Source: Nitrosomonadaceae bacterium (GTDB lineage: Bacteria; Pseudomonadota; Gammaproteobacteria; Burkholderiales; Nitrosomonadaceae). Taken from it: a stretch of 64,000 nucleotides of DNA. The stretch covers positions 157,585 to 221,584 of the forward strand of contig PBKR01000032.1 in assembly GCA_002721545.1 (NCBI GenBank). Reading direction: 5' to 3'. The notes below the pieces were generated by a model that was given only the letters and a program-made list of their open reading frames with translations, searched no databases and was not told where the DNA came from. A program made the translations under genes and the position numbers. Positions 62,407 through 64,000 of the stretch are shown here, one piece after another (position 1 is the stretch's first letter; the number at the start of each line of letters is the position of its first letter).

Positions 62407-62499
62407 CTTGACCTCTATTTCAGAGCTAAAGCCTCTTAGCCCATTAAATGTCTATATCTTATTGACAAAACATTGTTTAAATTGTTCGTTTAATTTTAG

Positions 62500-62519
62500 T
62501 AACAAATATTATTTTGTTA
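62500..62519. terminator. Weak hairpin at the end of amoD
   Basis: TAACAAA (62500-62506) and TTTGTTA (62513-62519) form a 7-bp stem across the amoD stop codon with a 6-nt loop. It is AT-rich and lacks a T-run, so at most it attenuates between amoD and copC. Confidence 0.35.
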
Positions 62520-63095
62520 TGCAGTAGAACTATCCGTTGATTTTTTACCTACTTTAAATAAAAAGAAAGCGCCTGCTCCTAATGCTGCCGCTATGGCAAA
62601 TACCAAACCTGATGGCATGCTACTAGAGCCTTCTCCTACTGAAAATGGAAACCGTGAGATATGTTCTTGATTTTTTCCAGACGTTACTAATCCAACAAAT
62701 TTTCCTGGTTCATTAAACGTATGTTCAAAATTAATTGAGCCATTTGAATATACTTTAGCTGGCAAATGAAGAATTGTAATGCTATCTAAATTTTCTTCTG
62801 ACCCCGTATCTTTAATTACTCGCACCTCTGTAGGTAGTGGCCTAAGCGCTTCTTCAATATAATCAAGCGCTACTACTGTACGTCCTGTCGCAGGAATATC
62901 CTCACAAAATTCTTTTTCTTTTGAGCTATTTGGCTGGTAACCAGTAAAATGCATCGTATATGGCCCAACTGTCAATTTACACATATCATCCGCAAGAGAA
63001 AGGCCACCATGAGCCTGTACCTGAGTCGTGAATGAAAGGCCTATTATTAATAGAAACGAAAGTAAAATTGGCCATATATATTTTATAAGCATCAT
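62517..63095 (-). CDS. amoD: AmoD (PmoD-family copper protein)
   Basis: The 192-residue protein has a signal peptide (about 1-28), a periplasmic domain and a C-terminal membrane helix (about 165-186). Conserved residues are Cys39, Met48 and His49, then Cys64 with CEDIP. PmoD proteins of methanotrophs form a dinuclear copper site with Cys and Met ligands, and the same pattern is present here. Lying between amoE and copC on one strand, it belongs to the amo-linked copper genes. The exact role in ammonia oxidation is unknown. Confidence 0.85.
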   Translation of the reverse strand: MMLIKYIWPILLSFLLIIGLSFTTQVQAHGGLSLADDMCKLTVGPYTMHFTGYQPNSSKEKEFCEDIPATGRTVVALDYIEEALRPLPTEVRVIKDTGSEENLDSITILHLPAKVYSNGSINFEHTFNEPGKFVGLVTSGKNQEHISRFPFSVGEGSSSMPSGLVFAIAAALGAGAFFLFKVGKKSTDSSTA

Positions 63096-63196
63096 TAAAA
63101 TCCTTTTATGAATTTACAAATTTATCACTAGATTTAGTTTTATGACTTGTTTAATTGTCTCTTACACTTTTCTTTTCATGTGCCCCATATTTTTGA

Positions 63197-63772
63197 CTAA
63201 GAACGCTTGGAAGCCAACCATTTCTGCACTTTTTTAGTTTTTGTTATTTTATATCCAATAAATATAAGCACCAAAAAAGCTATTGTTGGTCCTATTGCTT
63301 TCTTAAATACTTCTGAATAGTTTATCATTTGCACTCGTAATGGATACTCGTACTCTACAGGAGGAACCCCATCTCCCTTTATCATTACCGTATACCGACC
63401 TTTTTCTAGAAAAACACTCTCTGCAACCACACCATCTGGATGATAAATAGGCTTTACTATTTTTATAGTTTCGCCATTTTCCTCATCAGTTCCTTTCACG
63501 ATACGCATACTTACAGGCATATCGCGTAATGCTGCGTCTACAAGATCTACCACTAGAAATGTTTCGCCTTCATGCGGTATATCCGTGCAATAATGCGCTT
63601 TTGGTTCAATTTTTGGTTGATACACACTAAGATGCACCATACTAGAACCAGCTCTTCGCATACAGCTATCCTGCTCTATTGCAACGTTACCATGTGCACC
63701 TGCCACATTCGCATAAAGTGCCGTAGCTATAATAAAAGCTGTTACGCTTGCCCTTATTGCTTGCTTTACCAC
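63197..63772 (-). CDS. amoE: AmoE (amo-linked AmoD paralogue)
   Basis: The 191-residue protein has a signal peptide (about 1-26), the same domain as AmoD (Cys37, Met45, His47, Cys62 with CTDIP) and a C-terminal membrane helix (about 160-178). Start GTG has GAGGAG eight bases upstream. It corresponds to the orf4/amoE position after amoCAB in betaproteobacterial AOB and lies between the amoB terminator and amoD. Confidence 0.84.
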   Translation of the reverse strand: MVKQAIRASVTAFIIATALYANVAGAHGNVAIEQDSCMRRAGSSMVHLSVYQPKIEPKAHYCTDIPHEGETFLVVDLVDAALRDMPVSMRIVKGTDEENGETIKIVKPIYHPDGVVAESVFLEKGRYTVMIKGDGVPPVEYEYPLRVQMINYSEVFKKAIGPTIAFLVLIFIGYKITKTKKVQKWLASKRS

Positions 63773-63881
63773 GGACGAATCTCCTCTTTGATATTCAACG
63801 ATTTATTGATTCTTATTTGGCCAATTCCAGCACCTTGAATTAAGCGTACGAACAAGACTTACACCAAATTCTTTGTTCATT

Positions 63882-63930
63882 AAAAAAAACCGACCCACCA
63901 TCCCGTCAGAAAGACGGGGGGGCGGATCGG
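63882..63930 (-). terminator. Strong rho-independent terminator after amoB
   Basis: On the minus strand, CCGATCCGCC with following Cs and GTC pairs, with a few bulges, with GACGGG...GGGTCGG (about 63890-63930) around an AGAAA-type loop, followed by eight T (63889-63882). It would end amoCAB messages, with read-through or a separate promoter for amoED-copCD. Confidence 0.9.
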
Positions 63931-63948
63931 TGTCTTGCCTGTCTTACC

Positions 63949-64000
63949 TTATAGCTTGGTAAAGACTGGAATCACAGGACCATGTATGCTATTGATGTTG
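63949..64000 (-). CDS. amoB: 3' end of a gene, probably amoB
   Basis: Reading the minus strand from the window edge, the frame ends NINSIHGPVIPVFTKL and TAA at 63949-63951. A GP(V/L)IP-type end is compatible with AmoB/PmoB C-termini as I remember them, and the position before amoE supports it. With only 16 residues the call rests mostly on context. Confidence 0.6.
   Translation of the reverse strand, partial: NINSIHGPVIPVFTKL

Overview
The window is AT-rich (clearly below 40 % GC by eye) and densely coded, and it looks like a chromosome segment of an ammonia-oxidising bacterium, most likely a betaproteobacterium of the Nitrosomonas/Nitrosospira kind. Two things support this. First, the right edge carries, on the minus strand, the last codons of what is probably amoB, a strong terminator, and then amoE, amoD, copC and a copD-cytochrome fusion, the tail of the ammonia monooxygenase cluster of AOB. 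Second, several gene orders are betaproteobacterial: nadD-rsfS-rlmH-rng, accB-accC-prmA-DUF3426, and mlaFEDCB followed by an ABC-2 exporter and a BolA gene. A gammaproteobacterial AOB is less likely but not excluded by eye.

Layout. 1-3.6 kb: bamE (partial) divergent from fur, then lolCD and a 3-methyladenine DNA glycosylase. 3.8-12 kb (minus): rng, rlmH, rsfS, nadD, the pyruvate dehydrogenase genes aceF and aceE, and folD. 12-19.5 kb: an unknown membrane protein, a solitary third AmoD/PmoD-family gene, prlC, and a pyrimidine block (pseudo-dihydroorotase pyrC', pyrB, pyrR, ruvX) preceded by a decayed yqgE. 19.5-24.8 kb: an accessory island just downstream of glmS, with two MORN-repeat proteins, nickel superoxide dismutase with its maturation peptidase, a fragment of a VOC/glyoxalase gene, a broken GHKL-ATPase gene with its small partner, and a headless ORF abutting the glmS stop codon. 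24.8-35.2 kb: glmS, glmU and the complete nine-gene F1Fo ATP synthase operon with a good sigma70-type promoter. 35.5-44 kb: yggS, a ferredoxin, coaD, rsmD, an M16 peptidase pair, ftsYEX and rpoH. 44-53.7 kb (minus): bolA/ibaG, an ABC exporter, the Mla phospholipid transporter, prmA, accCB and aroQ. 54-59.3 kb: tRNA-Thr(CGU), a peroxiredoxin with a small partner, an exported CbiX-like lipoprotein, an unknown membrane protein and an MFS transporter. 59.4-64 kb: the amo-linked copper genes.

How it fits together. Most of the window is housekeeping: envelope biogenesis (BamE, LolCD, Mla, GlmSU), central carbon metabolism (AceEF, AccBC), pyrimidine synthesis, energy coupling (AtpIBEFHAGDC) and division (FtsEX). 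The AOB-specific content is periplasmic copper handling (AmoD, AmoE, the third paralogue, CopC, CopD and a His-rich exported protein). Oxidative-stress genes (NiSOD, peroxiredoxin, fur) are also present. No insertion sequence, integrase or CRISPR array was recognised. The most notable observations are the gene relics at two places where conserved genes or islands decayed, three diverged AmoD-family proteins, and an FtsE without its H-loop histidine.
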